A stretch of DNA of 64,000 nucleotides from Sphingomonadales bacterium (GCA_027486895.1 JAIXOE010000005.1:1-64000); one strand, 5' to 3'; positions 1 to 9,399 are shown, counted from the first letter of the stretch. A program made the numbers and translations. The notes: a model not told the origin generated them from the sequence alone.

Positions 1-1
1 G

Positions 2-52
2 ACCATCTGGGGTGGCGGCTATCGCTTTTCCACCGCGGTGACCCGATTGTGA
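2..52 (+). CDS. C-terminal end of an OmpR-family response regulator (partial)
   Basis: Only the last 16 residues are inside the window, reading TIWGGGYRFSTAVTRL before a TGA. The T-x-W-G-x-G-Y-R-F ending is the C-terminal beta-hairpin of the winged-helix DNA-binding domain of OmpR/PhoB-type regulators. Its stop codon overlaps the GTG start of the following histidine kinase by four bases (GTGA), so the two form a translationally coupled two-component pair. The receiver domain and most of the protein lie upstream of the window, so no target can be inferred. Confidence 0.8.
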   Translation, partial: TIWGGGYRFSTAVTRL

Positions 53-1470
53 AACCGACGCGCACATTCCGTTTGTGGCCGCGAAGCCTGTACGGCCAAA
101 TATTGCTGGTCGCTGGGTCGGCGTTGTTATTGGCGCAGTGCGTCAACGCAGCGCTGTTATTGTCGGGTGCACGCTCCCGCGCTGTTGCAGAAGCATCGGT
201 GATGGTTGTCAGCCGCGTCGCCAACCAGTTGGAACGTGGCGAGCGCTTAGGAAACCCGTTTGGCTCTCCATCCATGGCAGCAGGCGCGAACGTTAGGGAT
301 AGCCGTCCGAACCGCCGCAAGAATATTGCCATTACGATTGATAAAAATGCGCTGAATATTGCACGCGCGGAATATCAGGATGATATGTCTATCCGTGCGC
401 AAGATTTTCTGCGGCAGGGCGAGATCGCATTGTCAGACGTGCGCATTTCTGCAGTATCGCTGAATGCGCTTCCCGCGGCATTGCGCGATCCGCAAATTCG
501 CCGCTGGCAAGACGGACGTTTTCGTCAGTCTGCCCGTAAAATGCCAACCACCGCTGTTCTGCTAACGGGTCGGTTACCCGATGGGCAGTGGCTGCATGCG
601 GCGGGACTTGTGCGCGCAAATGATAGAGCATCAATGTTCGCTTTATTACTGCAGACGTTCCTGTTGTTTGTGGCCGTTATGGTGCCACTGGCATTGGTGG
701 CACGCCGCATCGCGCGTCCGCTTGAGGATTTAACCCGCCGCGTGCGGCGCGTCGGCGTTGCCGAAGATCCCGAACCCATGGAGCGCGCGGGGCCTGACGA
801 TGTCCAGCAGTTGATCGTCGCGTTCAACGCCATGCAAGCGCGTGTCTCAAACTTGCTTGGCGAAAAAGACGTGATGTTGGGTGCGATTGGCCATGATCTA
901 AAAACCCCCCTCGCCGCGCTGCGCGTGCGCATTGAATCCGTTGATGACGATGAAGAACGCGAAAAAATGGCGTCGACTATCGATGAGATGGTTACCATCT
1001 TGGATGACATTCTCACCCTCGCGCGGCTTGGGAAGTCAGGCGAACCTCTGCAATCGGTCGATATCGGGGCCATGGTGGAAACAGTGGTCAATGACTTCGA
1101 ACAGGCCAGTTTCGAAACGTCCGAACAACGCGTTGTCGCGCATATCAGGCCAGTGCTCATTCGACGCGCGCTGCGCAACCTGATTGGCAACGCCATTGCC
1201 TATGGAAAACAGGCCGCGCTCGCCGTGCGCGAAGAAAATGGCATGATTTTTGTCGATATCGATGACGATGGGCCGGGCATTGATCCGGCAATGGCAGAAA
1301 GCATGTTCGAGCCATTTGTGCGCGCTGAACGCTCGCGCAGCCGCTCGACAGGTGGGTCTGGATTGGGGCTCACGATCTCACGTGCCATCGCGCGTGCGCA
1401 TGGCGGCGATGTCGTGCTGCGTAATCGCACCGAGGGCGGCCTGCGCGCGACGATTTCGTTTAAGGTATAA
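49..1470 (+). CDS. Membrane-bound sensor histidine kinase (HAMP-HisKA-HATPase)
   Basis: 473 aa, GTG start in a 4-bp GTGA overlap with the preceding response regulator. An N-terminal membrane segment (about residues 13-36) and a second one (about 200-216) bracket a periplasmic sensor region that resembles no family I recognise. A HAMP linker follows (ARPLEDLTRRVRRV), then the H-box GHDLKTPLAALR with the phosphoacceptor His near residue 284, the N-box RNLIGNAIAYG, the G1 box DDDGPGID and the G2 box GGSGLGLTI. All elements for autophosphorylation are intact. It should phosphorylate the OmpR-type regulator encoded just upstream. The signal is unknown. Confidence 0.9.
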   Translation: MKPTRTFRLWPRSLYGQILLVAGSALLLAQCVNAALLLSGARSRAVAEASVMVVSRVANQLERGERLGNPFGSPSMAAGANVRDSRPNRRKNIAITIDKNALNIARAEYQDDMSIRAQDFLRQGEIALSDVRISAVSLNALPAALRDPQIRRWQDGRFRQSARKMPTTAVLLTGRLPDGQWLHAAGLVRANDRASMFALLLQTFLLFVAVMVPLALVARRIARPLEDLTRRVRRVGVAEDPEPMERAGPDDVQQLIVAFNAMQARVSNLLGEKDVMLGAIGHDLKTPLAALRVRIESVDDDEEREKMASTIDEMVTILDDILTLARLGKSGEPLQSVDIGAMVETVVNDFEQASFETSEQRVVAHIRPVLIRRALRNLIGNAIAYGKQAALAVREENGMIFVDIDDDGPGIDPAMAESMFEPFVRAERSRSRSTGGSGLGLTISRAIARAHGGDVVLRNRTEGGLRATISFKV

Positions 1471-1524
1471 AAAGAAAAACCGGCTTCCGGCGCCGCATAG
1501 GTGGGAACGCGTCCGGAAGCCGGT
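1469..1524 (-). terminator. Rho-independent terminator on the minus strand
   Basis: A 12-bp perfect stem (ACCGGCTTCCGG at 1479-1490 with CCGGAAGCCGGT at 1513-1524) is followed, reading on the minus strand, by a run of T interrupted by one C (1469-1478). It would stop transcription coming from the SleB-type gene, whose stop codon is about 145 bases upstream. The plus strand has no T tract after the stem, so it is not a good terminator for the kinase. Confidence 0.7.
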
Positions 1525-1668
1525 ATCTTCAAGCGATATTGTTGTACAATATGGCTTTGCTGACGTGGCAAGGCATGATTTCCGATGGACCAGTATCGCA
1601 GCAGAAGCTGTAAACGAAATCACGACCTGCCGGTCTGTTTGAATAATACGGCAGCCGATTTTGGAAGT

Positions 1669-2865
1669 TTAGCCGGTGGGCTGATTTTTCCACGTACCGC
1701 TATTTTGATATTCGGATTTGATGTCCGTGCCCTGTGGCAAACGCTGTCCGCCATATTCAGCATCCCCACCACGATGCTGGGCTTCGCGCGAATAAGCCGG
1801 CGCTGCATAGGTTGCCGCTGAACGCTGGCGTGCGGGCATAATGTCTGCATAAGGTGCATTTGGCGCTATCGATGATACCCCCCGCATCGCATATTGCGCT
1901 TCGGTTTCCGCCTTCAAACGTGCTGCGGCAAATTCCTTTTCATATCTTTTTTGAAGCGCAATGGGGTCAAGATCATTTGCATATTGGGGCGACCAAGCGC
2001 GTGGCTTCGGCCCGGGGAATGGCTCGCGACCTGCGTAGCTGCGGAAAAATGCTGACTGGCGACCAGCGCTGCCCTTCCAGCTATAAAACCGGTGCGCGCC
2101 GATGGTCCCGATAAAGTTCAGACTGGGTGCCCAATAGGGGTAAACATAGGTGGCGTGGTAATGGGTGGCCATGCCAACTGGAGCATAGACATAACCGGCA
2201 AGTGCATCAGCAGCGACGCCTTGTGCCCGCAACCACGACGCCCGCGCGGGAACGCGCGCCATTGAACCATCGCAGCTGTAACTGAACTGGCAACCTGTCG
2301 CGCGCTCCGAACCCTGATAAATGACCCCGCAGACGCTGTTCGGATATGTCGGGTGGCGCATGCGGTTGAGAATAACCTGCGCCACGGCACGTTGTCCGGC
2401 ATCGGGTTCATTCGCGGCTTCATAATAAATCGCGTCAGTCAGGCATTTGAGCGCACGGGCATGCTCGACGCTGCCAGCGCGAACGACAAACGGCCGCGCT
2501 GCGCCAGCGCTATTCCGGAGGTCGCTGCTAGGCAGGATAACGTCATCGCCGAAAGCATCTGCCTGTGGTGATGCGAACTCTGGCACAGTTGCGCGTCCAG
2601 CATCGGACGGATCCAGATAGAAAAAGGCAGAGCCCGGGAAGTTTTCAGCCGGATATTCGGCATCCCAGTTCACAGGGGCGGACGAAGAAATTTGGTCCTT
2701 GCCGCTAAAGGGTGCGATTTGAGCCACTGACGGCACAATCGCCAGCAATGCAAAAGCGAGCATGACGAGAATGATTTCGCGCCCACCAATCAGACGGCGA
2801 CGGCGAACGGGGACATCCCGTCTGGTCCGCAATATTGCCGTGTCATTGATGGGATCATGAATCAT
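1669..2865 (-). CDS. SleB-type cell wall hydrolase
   Basis: 398 aa. A membrane anchor or uncleaved signal lies at about residues 28-48 (IILVMLAFALLAIVPSVA), preceded by an Arg-rich stretch that keeps the N terminus inside. The hydrolase_2 (SleB) domain spans about 135-250 and begins with ALKCLTDAIYYEAANEP, which holds the E-A-x-x-E pattern typical of these peptidoglycan hydrolases; HYHATYVYPYWA near its end is also characteristic. The last 130 residues are rich in Ala, Arg and Gln and look disordered. The family was first known from spore cortex lysis, but in Gram-negative non-sporulating bacteria it is taken to remodel murein. It is probably monocistronic, with a terminator at 1469-1524. Confidence 0.85.
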   Translation of the reverse strand: MIHDPINDTAILRTRRDVPVRRRRLIGGREIILVMLAFALLAIVPSVAQIAPFSGKDQISSSAPVNWDAEYPAENFPGSAFFYLDPSDAGRATVPEFASPQADAFGDDVILPSSDLRNSAGAARPFVVRAGSVEHARALKCLTDAIYYEAANEPDAGQRAVAQVILNRMRHPTYPNSVCGVIYQGSERATGCQFSYSCDGSMARVPARASWLRAQGVAADALAGYVYAPVGMATHYHATYVYPYWAPSLNFIGTIGAHRFYSWKGSAGRQSAFFRSYAGREPFPGPKPRAWSPQYANDLDPIALQKRYEKEFAAARLKAETEAQYAMRGVSSIAPNAPYADIMPARQRSAATYAAPAYSREAQHRGGDAEYGGQRLPQGTDIKSEYQNSGTWKNQPTG

Positions 2866-2949
2866 ATGGTTACGGGCAGACTTTGTTGGGATTCGCTTGA
2901 AAGCGTGCCTTTAACGGAATTTGGCCCCGCCGCGTGGACGATTTTCGCC

Positions 2950-2976
2950 CTGTGCCAGCATGGGACGCCGGCACAG
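2950..2976. repeat. Hairpin between the GT2 gene and the SleB-type gene
   Basis: Inverted repeat with arms CTGTGCC (2950-2956) and GGCACAG (2970-2976) around a 13-nt loop, in the 141-bp gap between the glycosyltransferase stop and the hydrolase start (both genes on the minus strand). No T tract follows on either strand. It may be a weak or Rho-assisted stop site for the glycosyltransferase mRNA, or part of the hydrolase leader. The rest of the gap shows nothing recognisable. Confidence 0.4.
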
Positions 2977-3006
2977 CCAGTTCTTAAATACCAATTTATG
3001 TAATAT

Positions 3007-4011
3007 TTATGAACTACTTACGAAGAAACCGGCAACCGCTGTGGCCAATATCATGGCCCGGATGAGCCGCCCCTTGCGCCCAAGCCGCAATATCGTGCGA
3101 AGCGACCCGGTGAAGCCGCCGCCACCGCGTACGTGATCGACCATCATATGAAACGCCGGGCCAAGCAAAAGCTCGTTGGAATAGCGCGTACGCTCGACGA
3201 TTCTGCGACGGACAAATGCGGATGCGCCATCCCGCTTGAAGATATGATCCAATTCATCGATCTCCGGCAGATCATCGCAGTCATTGAACAAAGACGGCTC
3301 GCCATTTCCCGTATGTTCGTAATCCAGCCAAGCGATAGCCGCGGCCTTCGCCTGCGGAATGGCGTATTTCTGGCTGATCTGCTGAACACTTCTGCGGTAA
3401 AGCAATAGCCGTTCGGGAAGGCTGGTAATCTGCGTAACGCGCACAGCGCGCAGCCACAGGTCGTAATCTTCGGCATGGCGGAATGTGGCGCGATAGCCAC
3501 CAAGGGCGCGTATCAATTCGGTGCGCATCATCACCGACGGATGGCAGACCGGCGGTCCCAGCTCAAGCAAACGACCGACATCTGCGGGGCTGGAAGGATA
3601 TGCGGCAGGCACGGGGAGGAGCAAGCCCGTCTCGTCGAGGTCATGCGTGTTCGTACCCAAAATGCCGATATGCGGGTGCGCAGACATATACGCGATTTGC
3701 TTGGCGAACCGCTCTGGCATCGCGATGTCATCGCTGTCCATCCGCGCCAATAATGGTGCACGCGCGGCTTCCAAAAGCTCGTTCAGGCTGGCCACAAGCC
3801 CTTTATTTTCGCGAATAATGAGCCGAATGCGTCGGTCTTCTGCGGCAAGTTCGCGCAATATTTCCGTGCTGCCATCGGTTGAACCATCGTCGACGATAAG
3901 GAATTCGAAATCGCCGAAATGCTGCTGCAAGATGGATTGCACGCACGGGTATAGATGCGCTGCATTATTGTAGACGCTCATGATGACCGAGAGTGCGGGC
4001 GCGGTTGCCAT
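3007..4011 (-). CDS. Family 2 glycosyltransferase
   Basis: 334 aa from the ATG at 4011, which has a GAGG ribosome-binding site five bases upstream; a GTG at 4038 would add nine residues but lacks a site. The GT-A fold starts at the N terminus (LSVIMSVYNNAAHLYPCVQSI). The nucleotide-binding DDGSTDGSTEIL and the metal-binding D-x-D (ARMDSDD) are present, as is a later HAEDYDLWLR motif that includes the likely acid/base ED. The protein would transfer a sugar from a nucleotide donor to a surface glycan or lipid; the acceptor cannot be told. A short hydrophobic C-terminal stretch may tether it to the membrane. It is divergent from trmL over about 50 bp. Confidence 0.88.
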   Translation of the reverse strand: MATAPALSVIMSVYNNAAHLYPCVQSILQQHFGDFEFLIVDDGSTDGSTEILRELAAEDRRIRLIIRENKGLVASLNELLEAARAPLLARMDSDDIAMPERFAKQIAYMSAHPHIGILGTNTHDLDETGLLLPVPAAYPSSPADVGRLLELGPPVCHPSVMMRTELIRALGGYRATFRHAEDYDLWLRAVRVTQITSLPERLLLYRRSVQQISQKYAIPQAKAAAIAWLDYEHTGNGEPSLFNDCDDLPEIDELDHIFKRDGASAFVRRRIVERTRYSNELLLGPAFHMMVDHVRGGGGFTGSLRTILRLGRKGRLIRAMILATAVAGFFVSSS

Positions 4012-4064
4012 ATGGGCCTCATACGGTCTAATCGTCACGAATTGGTTTCCATCGGAGAGTTTTC

Positions 4065-4526
4065 ATGCGCATCGCGCTCTATCAGCCGGACATCGCCGGG
4101 AATGTCGGGGCGGTATTACGCACAACCGCATGTTTCTGCGTCCAATGTGACATCATCGAACCATGCGGCTTTCCCTTTTCAGAGCGGGCATTGAAGCGCG
4201 CAGGCATGGACTATGTCGCGCATGCCAAAATTCAGAGACATACGGACTGGTCGGCGTTTCTTGAAACACTCAACGGTGCGCGTTTGGTGCTGATGTCGAG
4301 CAAGGCGTCAACCGCCCTGCCCGCATTCGCTTTTCGGCCCGATGATGTCATCCTGATGGGATCGGAAAGCAGCGGCGCGCCGCCCGAAGTGCATGCACGC
4401 GCCGATGCCCGCGTATATATTCCGATGGGCGCAGGATTTCGGTCCTTGAACATTTCGGTGTCCGCTGGCATCGCTTTGGCAGAAGGTCTTAGACAGACCC
4501 AGCAATTTCCGGGAGGTAGTATATGA
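4065..4526 (+). CDS. trmL: tRNA (cytidine(34)-2'-O)-methyltransferase
   Basis: 153 aa, the usual length of the smallest SPOUT methyltransferases. The N terminus MRIALYQPDIAGNVGAVLR carries the N-G-x-x-x-R motif 1. Motif 2 is MGSESSGAP and motif 3 is IPMGAGFRSLNISVSAGIAL, together forming the C-terminal trefoil knot that binds SAM. The family 2'-O-methylates the wobble base (C34 or cmnm5U34) of tRNA-Leu isoacceptors as a homodimer. Its stop overlaps the hemF start by four bases (ATGA), so the two are co-translated. Confidence 0.93.
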   Translation: MRIALYQPDIAGNVGAVLRTTACFCVQCDIIEPCGFPFSERALKRAGMDYVAHAKIQRHTDWSAFLETLNGARLVLMSSKASTALPAFAFRPDDVILMGSESSGAPPEVHARADARVYIPMGAGFRSLNISVSAGIALAEGLRQTQQFPGGSI

Positions 4527-5380
4527 CTCTGGTCTTAGACGATCGTCAGCAAGCAGCACGCAGTTGGTTCGAATCGCTGCGCGACAACATTTGCGCCGCG
4601 TTTGTAGAAATCGAACGCGAAGCCGGATCAGATGCATCATTCGAATACACCCCTTGGGATCGCCGCGACCATGACGATTCACCCGGCGGTGGTGGCGTAC
4701 GCGGCGTTATGAAGGGCAAAATCTTTGAAAAGGTCGGCGTGAACGTCTCGACCGTCGGCGGCAGTTTTAACCCTGAATTTGCCAAGACCATTCATGGCGC
4801 CGCCGAAGACCCAAATTTCTTCGCCACGGGCATCAGCCTGGTTGCGCATATGGCCAATCCACATGTGCCCGCGGTGCATATGAACACGCGTTATCTTGTG
4901 ACCACGAAAAGCTGGTTTGGCGGTGGTGCCGATCTTAACCCGCCCATCCCGTATGAAGAAGACACCGCAGATTTCCATGCGCGCTTGCGTGCAGCATGTG
5001 CGCCTTATGGTCCCGACGCTTATGAACGCTACAGCAAATGGGCAGAAGAATATTTCTGGATCCCCCATCGCAATGTGCATCGCGGCGTTGGCGGGATATT
5101 CTACGACCATCTTGAAAACACCAGCGATGCGCTTTTCGAACAGAACTTCGCACTGACCCGCGATGTCGGTGAAGCCTTCCTCGATATCTTTCCCAAGCTG
5201 GTGCGCCGCCGGATGAATCAGCCATTCACCGCTGAAGAAAAGCAAGCCCAGCTACGCTGGCGCGGGCTTTATGCTGAGTTCAACCTCGTCTACGACCGCG
5301 GGACGACCTTCGGCCTGAAAACCGGCGGGAACGTTGACGCGATTTTGATGAGCCTGCCACCCGAAGTGGCGTGGGATTAA
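4523..5380 (+). CDS. hemF: Oxygen-dependent coproporphyrinogen III oxidase
   Basis: 285 aa, full length for HemF. It oxidatively decarboxylates two propionates of coproporphyrinogen III to vinyl groups using O2 in haem synthesis. Family signatures are visible: GGGGVRGVMKG near residue 53, VHMNTRYL near 117, GGGADLNPPIPY near 134 and, later, HRNVHRGVGGIFYDHLE. A GGGAGG site precedes the ATG. It sits in the trmL-hemF-GNAT run. The presence of HemF implies aerobic growth; whether an oxygen-independent HemN also exists cannot be seen here. Confidence 0.95.
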   Translation: MTLVLDDRQQAARSWFESLRDNICAAFVEIEREAGSDASFEYTPWDRRDHDDSPGGGGVRGVMKGKIFEKVGVNVSTVGGSFNPEFAKTIHGAAEDPNFFATGISLVAHMANPHVPAVHMNTRYLVTTKSWFGGGADLNPPIPYEEDTADFHARLRAACAPYGPDAYERYSKWAEEYFWIPHRNVHRGVGGIFYDHLENTSDALFEQNFALTRDVGEAFLDIFPKLVRRRMNQPFTAEEKQAQLRWRGLYAEFNLVYDRGTTFGLKTGGNVDAILMSLPPEVAWD

Positions 5381-5386
5381 TCCTGA

Positions 5387-5974
5387 ATGCCATTTAGCCC
5401 GATTGCAAATGGCGACCTTGGCGCAATTGTAACCTCGCTGGAGATGACCAGCCGCCCGCCCTTGCGTGCGCTGCCGGCTTCGGATTTGCGGTTGGAGGCA
5501 TGGCACACGCCGCACGCTGAAAAATACCGCACACTGTATCGTCGCATTGGCGAACCATGGCTTTGGTTCTCACGGCTCGAGATGAACGACGAGACGCTGA
5601 TCGAGACCATTCACGACCCCAAGGTCCGGATCTGGGCGGTGGTGGACAGGCGCGGGATTGAAGTCGGCATATTGGAGCTCGACTTCAGGTCGGACGGCGC
5701 ATGTGAAATTGCCTTCTTCGGATTGATCCCTGAACTCGGCGGCAAGGGCCACGGCAAATGGTTGATGGCGATGGCGCTTCAGCTGGGTTGGGCAGAAAAG
5801 GGGGTGCAACGCATGTGGGTACATACCTGCACCTTAGATGGCCCGACCGCGCTCAGCTTTTACCAGAAGGCGGGGTTCACTGCTTATCAAAGGCAATTAG
5901 AGACGTTTAAAGACCCGCGCATCATCGGGCTGATCCCGCGCGACGCAGCGCAGCATATTCCCATTATTGGGTAG
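5387..5974 (+). CDS. GNAT-family N-acetyltransferase
   Basis: 195 aa. The Gcn5-type fold is recognisable in the central and C-terminal half: a beta-strand region EVGILELDFRS, the acetyl-CoA pyrophosphate loop ELGGKGHGKWLM (equivalent to the R/Q-x-x-G-x-G/A motif) and a final strand-helix region TLDGPTALSFYQKAGFTAYQR. The substrate is not predictable. The first ATG is six bases after hemF without a clear ribosome-binding site; an internal ATG at 5444 (MTSRPPLRALP) is an alternative start. Its 3' end overlaps the convergent membrane protein gene by 11 bp. Confidence 0.85.
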   Translation: MPFSPIANGDLGAIVTSLEMTSRPPLRALPASDLRLEAWHTPHAEKYRTLYRRIGEPWLWFSRLEMNDETLIETIHDPKVRIWAVVDRRGIEVGILELDFRSDGACEIAFFGLIPELGGKGHGKWLMAMALQLGWAEKGVQRMWVHTCTLDGPTALSFYQKAGFTAYQRQLETFKDPRIIGLIPRDAAQHIPIIG

Positions 5975-6707
5975 CGGTTTGCGCACCAAGCTGACGGTTT
6001 AGCGCAGTCAGCACCACGACATAAATAACGGCCTCGACCGCCGCGAAAAACGCGCTGACCGCAGCTTCGACGACAGGAACGCCGCCCTCGCCAGCAAGTG
6101 CGTGGCATATCCCGGCGACTGCGTCCCCGGCTATCCCTGAAACCAACCGTATAGCTACTGCGATAAACAGCATCAGTATCAGAATAGCCCAACCGCAATT
6201 ACGGGTCGTTTCCCAAGTACGCTTAACGGCGTTCGTGATGCCAAGCGCTGGTTCTTGCGCGATGACCGCAGGCAACACGGCAAAGCGGCCCGTGAGATAC
6301 AGTCCGGGAATGATGAACAAGAAGAACCCTGCAAATGTCGCCCAGCCGGTCAATATTGTCGCGGTCAGATACGTAAGGAACAGAGCTGCGGCGATACCAA
6401 GCGCGTCGCCGACCTTGGTCAATTTGCGTCCTGAAATCAGGACATAAAGCACAAGGCTGCCATACATCGTGACAAGCATCGCCGGCAACAATACCGGCCA
6501 GTTTGATTCGAAATAGCCACTAAATGCCGCGATTACTTTGGTGGTATCGTCAAAGCTGTCGAGCACGAGCGGAGGCGCGAGATAGCCAGCGATCCAGTTG
6601 GCGAGAAAAATGAAAAAGCCCGCTATGGCGACAATTGCCTCACGGTGCGCTGCGAATGAAGCGCGCGCGTCTTTTCCCACCGCACGATAATCAAGCTTCT
6701 TTTGCAT
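5964..6707 (-). CDS. Multi-pass inner membrane protein, glycerophosphodiesterase membrane-domain type
   Basis: 247 aa with about six hydrophobic segments (near residues 26-44, 66-90, 98-118, 120-140, 170-192 and 215-235). The arrangement, with the amphipathic RTWETTRNCGWAI before a late segment, resembles membrane proteins annotated as the membrane domain of glycerophosphoryl diester phosphodiesterase, but there is no catalytic domain. Its function is unknown. The ATG has a good AGGGAG site five bases upstream. It is a single gene, convergent with the GNAT gene and divergent from lipB. Confidence 0.7.
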   Translation of the reverse strand: MQKKLDYRAVGKDARASFAAHREAIVAIAGFFIFLANWIAGYLAPPLVLDSFDDTTKVIAAFSGYFESNWPVLLPAMLVTMYGSLVLYVLISGRKLTKVGDALGIAAALFLTYLTATILTGWATFAGFFLFIIPGLYLTGRFAVLPAVIAQEPALGITNAVKRTWETTRNCGWAILILMLFIAVAIRLVSGIAGDAVAGICHALAGEGGVPVVEAAVSAFFAAVEAVIYVVVLTALNRQLGAQTATQ

Positions 6708-6785
6708 ATGAACTCCCTGACCCTTCGCCGCGTAGAGGCTGACATATGCGGTGGCAAGCGGCTTGCGCCATGCTAAGCACCGCGC

Positions 6786-7463
6786 ATGAATATCGATGGA
6801 AATATTGAATGGGAAGTTTCCGAAGGGCTAACGCCCTATCCTGATGCCGTTGCCCGCATGGAAGCATTGCAAACTGCCATCCGTGAGGAGCACGCACGGG
6901 AGCTTATCTGGTTGCTGGAACACCCGCCATTATACACGGGCGGGACGAGCGCGGACCCGGCGGAATTGTTGAGCACCGCGTTTCCAGTTTACAACACCGG
7001 ACGCGGCGGCCGGTACACATATCATGGGCCAGGTCAGCGCGTCGGCTATGTGATGCTCGATCTCACCAAGCACTGCAAAGATGTCCGCTGCTATGTGCAT
7101 GCGTTAGAAGGCTGGGTTATCGCCGCACTTGCTAGCTTTGGCGTGGAGGCACGCCGTGCCGAAGGGCGTGTCGGCATATGGTGCGATACCAAAAGCGGAC
7201 AAGAGGCCAAAATTGGCGCAATCGGGGTGCGCATCCGCAGATGGGTGACGATGCATGGCTTCGCGGTAAATATTGCTCCCAATCTGGATCATTTCGGTGG
7301 CATCGTTCCATGCGGGATATCCGAATATCCAGTCACCAGCCTTGCAGATCTTGGCATTCAAGCGACACTCGCGGACTTTGATGCAGCATTGTTAGCTACC
7401 TTCCCCGACTTTCTCATTAGCCTTGCTAAAGCAGGCGGAAATTGTACGGTCGCGCCGCAATAG
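6786..7463 (+). CDS. lipB: Octanoyl-[acyl carrier protein]:protein N-octanoyltransferase
   Basis: 225 aa, normal length. LipB moves octanoyl groups from ACP to the lipoyl domains of 2-oxoacid dehydrogenases and the glycine cleavage H protein, the first step of endogenous lipoate synthesis. Signatures: [10 protein letters not shown] near residue 40, [20 protein letters not shown] (the RGG-x-x-T-x-HGPGQ-x-x-Y block), [22 protein letters not shown] with the catalytic Lys of the KIxxxGx motif, and PCGI with the catalytic Cys. All active-site residues are retained. LipA is not in the window. Confidence 0.95.
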   Translation: MNIDGNIEWEVSEGLTPYPDAVARMEALQTAIREEHARELIWLLEHPPLYTGGTSADPAELLSTAFPVYNTGRGGRYTYHGPGQRVGYVMLDLTKHCKDVRCYVHALEGWVIAALASFGVEARRAEGRVGIWCDTKSGQEAKIGAIGVRIRRWVTMHGFAVNIAPNLDHFGGIVPCGISEYPVTSLADLGIQATLADFDAALLATFPDFLISLAKAGGNCTVAPQ

Positions 7464-7478
7464 AGACGTGAGGAATAT

Positions 7479-7775
7479 ATGCGCTTAACCATCATAGCAC
7501 CTGCTTTTGCAGCCTTGCTGGCGTTGTCCGCTTGCGGCGGATCCAAAGAAGACAATCAGATAACCGAAACGCGGATGGATGATCTGGACAGCCTTGAAGG
7601 CACGATCAGTGACGACATGATTAACACCGACGAATCAACGGACGAAGCGCCCGTTGAGGCGACGCCTGCCAGTGTCGGAACTGGGCCTGCCAAAACTGCG
7701 CCGGACAAAAGCAAAGAACCAAAACCTACGGGTTCAGATGCGCCAACCACTGAAGATCCAAGCGAACCCAAGTGA
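7479..7775 (+). CDS. Small acidic lipoprotein of unknown function
   Basis: 98 aa. An N-terminal signal ends in the lipobox LSAC at about residues 16-19, so the mature protein should be lipid-anchored. The remainder is Asp, Glu, Thr, Pro and Lys rich with no predicted globular core. A GAGGA site lies before the ATG. The TGA stop overlaps the GTG start of the following flavin oxidoreductase (GTGA), so it is translationally coupled to it. I do not recognise a family. Confidence 0.65.
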   Translation: MRLTIIAPAFAALLALSACGGSKEDNQITETRMDDLDSLEGTISDDMINTDESTDEAPVEATPASVGTGPAKTAPDKSKEPKPTGSDAPTTEDPSEPK

Positions 7776-9064
7776 TTTTAGCTAGCGCATTGACGCTCCC
7801 TTGTGGAGCTGTACTCAACAACAGAATAGCAAAAGCGGCCATGACAGAGGGTTTGGCCGACACACATGGTGTGCCGACACCTGAGTTACAGCGCCTCTAT
7901 GGCATCTGGTCGGACGGTGGCGCTGGTCTCCAGATTTCAGGTAACATCCACATTGACGCCGACCATCTAGAACGGCCCGGCAACGTCTTTTTCGGCGGAC
8001 AGCCCGACGAAGCCATGATGGATGCGCTCAAGTTGTGGACCAAAGCAGCCACGCGCAATGGCAACCATTTTTGGGCGCAAATCAGCCATGCCGGCCGTCA
8101 GACCATGCGGGCAGTCAATCCACGGCCCAAGGCGCCGTCCGCCGTCAAGCTTGGCCTACCAGGCGGGCAATTTGGAATGCCGGTCGCGCTGACTGAGGAT
8201 GAAATTCTCAACCTCATTGGCCGCTTCGGACAGGCGGCACTGCATTGCAAAAACGCTGGGTTCACGGGCGTTCAAATCCATGCGGCACATGGCTATCTTA
8301 TCTCACAATTCCTCAGCCCGAAATCAAACCAGCGCACTGACCGTTGGGGCGGCAGCCTTGTTAATCGCGCCCGTTTCCTGATGTTCACGATCAACACCGT
8401 CCGCACCCTCGTTGGCGCTGCGTTCCCGATTTCGGTCAAGCTGAACAGCGCAGATTTCCAACGCGGCGGCTTTGCTTTTGAAGACAGCCTTCAAGTGGCC
8501 CGCTGGCTTCAGGATGCTGGCGTTGACTTGATCGAGATATCGGGCGGGACCTACGAGCAGCCTAAGCTATTGGGCATCGAAGGGATGGAAGCAGAAGAGA
8601 CGCAAACCGTCGCGGAGACGACGCTCGCACGCGAAGCCTATTTCGTTGATTTTGCAAAAGCGATGAAGAGTGAGCTCACTATTCCCTTGATGGTCACTGG
8701 TGGCTTCCGCAGTGCATCGGCCATGGAGCAGGCACTGCGCAACGGGGCTGCGGATGTTATCGGATTGGGTCGGCCATTATGCGTGATGCCTGAGGCGCCA
8801 AGGCGCTTGCTCGGTGGGTTGGCCATGTTGCCCAAGGTTGAAAACCAGCTCAAGCTGTTGCCCGAATGGCTAGCCAGCCTACGCAAGATTAAGGCTGTAC
8901 GCGGGATCGAAGGCTTTGCGACCCAATATTGGTTCTATAGCCAGATATACGCGCTTGGACGTACCGGCCGGACTCAGCCGGCCGTCACTGTCTTTGCGGC
9001 TCTACGCGAAGTAGAAGCCTATCAAAAAAGCTGGCTTAAAGAACGGCGCGCCGCGAAGGCTTAA
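7772..9064 (+). CDS. Old Yellow Enzyme family NADH:flavin oxidoreductase
   Basis: 430 aa, GTG start in a 4-bp overlap with the preceding lipoprotein gene. It is an FMN-binding TIM barrel. Visible markers are [16 protein letters not shown] near the N terminus, [12 protein letters not shown] (flavin contact), [32 protein letters not shown] (active-site H-x-A-H block; the written run here is split by the family as HAAHGYL and [11 protein letters not shown]), and VTGGFRS with [12 protein letters not shown] binding the FMN phosphate. It lacks the C-terminal 4Fe-4S and FAD domains of 2,4-dienoyl-CoA reductases. Likely activity is reduction of activated alkenes; the physiological substrate is unknown. 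Confidence 0.88.
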   Translation: MILASALTLPCGAVLNNRIAKAAMTEGLADTHGVPTPELQRLYGIWSDGGAGLQISGNIHIDADHLERPGNVFFGGQPDEAMMDALKLWTKAATRNGNHFWAQISHAGRQTMRAVNPRPKAPSAVKLGLPGGQFGMPVALTEDEILNLIGRFGQAALHCKNAGFTGVQIHAAHGYLISQFLSPKSNQRTDRWGGSLVNRARFLMFTINTVRTLVGAAFPISVKLNSADFQRGGFAFEDSLQVARWLQDAGVDLIEISGGTYEQPKLLGIEGMEAEETQTVAETTLAREAYFVDFAKAMKSELTIPLMVTGGFRSASAMEQALRNGAADVIGLGRPLCVMPEAPRRLLGGLAMLPKVENQLKLLPEWLASLRKIKAVRGIEGFATQYWFYSQIYALGRTGRTQPAVTVFAALREVEAYQKSWLKERRAAKA

Positions 9065-9399
9065 TCGCCTTCGCCGGGATCAGCGCTGAAATATTTGTCG
9101 AACTTGCCTTCTTCGCCCTTATGCTCATCTGCGTCGGCAGGTGGCTCACGGCTTGATGTGATGTTCGGCCATTCTGCGCTATAGGTTGCGTTCAGTTCAA
9201 GCCACTGTTCCAGACCATTTTCGGTGTCAGGCAAAATTGCTTCTGCAGGACATTCAGGTTCGCACACGCCGCAATCGATGCACTCATTTGGATTGATGAC
9301 GAGCATATTGTCGCCTTCATAGAAGCAATCCACCGGACATACTTCAACGCAGTCCATATATTTGCAGCGGATGCAGGCATCGGTAACGACATAAGTCAT
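9061..9399 (-). CDS. fdxA: Seven-iron ferredoxin (FdxA type)
   Basis: 112 aa from the ATG at 9399, which has a GGGAGAG site eight bases upstream; a longer GTG frame from 9420 is less likely. The N terminus has C-x-x-x-x-x-C within [17 protein letters not shown] and then [15 protein letters not shown], the arrangement for one 3Fe-4S and one 4Fe-4S cluster as in Azotobacter FdI. The acidic C-terminal tail is usual for the alphaproteobacterial form. It is a soluble electron carrier. It ends the minus-strand run reductase-helicase-S4-fdxA; its stop overlaps the convergent oxidoreductase gene by four bases. Confidence 0.92.
   Translation of the reverse strand: MTYVVTDACIRCKYMDCVEVCPVDCFYEGDNMLVINPNECIDCGVCEPECPAEAILPDTENGLEQWLELNATYSAEWPNITSSREPPADADEHKGEEGKFDKYFSADPGEGD

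Noticed and set aside
525-1196. 223-codon open frame antisense to the first histidine kinase
   Set aside because: Ser/Arg-rich shadow frame typical of GC-rich coding DNA; the plus strand has intact kinase boxes.
1536-1552. Inverted repeat ATATTG-TTGTA-CAATAT
   Set aside because: It lies downstream of both flanking genes with no promoter or gene it could serve; probably chance in an AT-rich spot.
4679-5245. 188-codon open frame antisense to hemF
   Set aside because: hemF is unmistakable on the plus strand, and the antisense frame has no domain.
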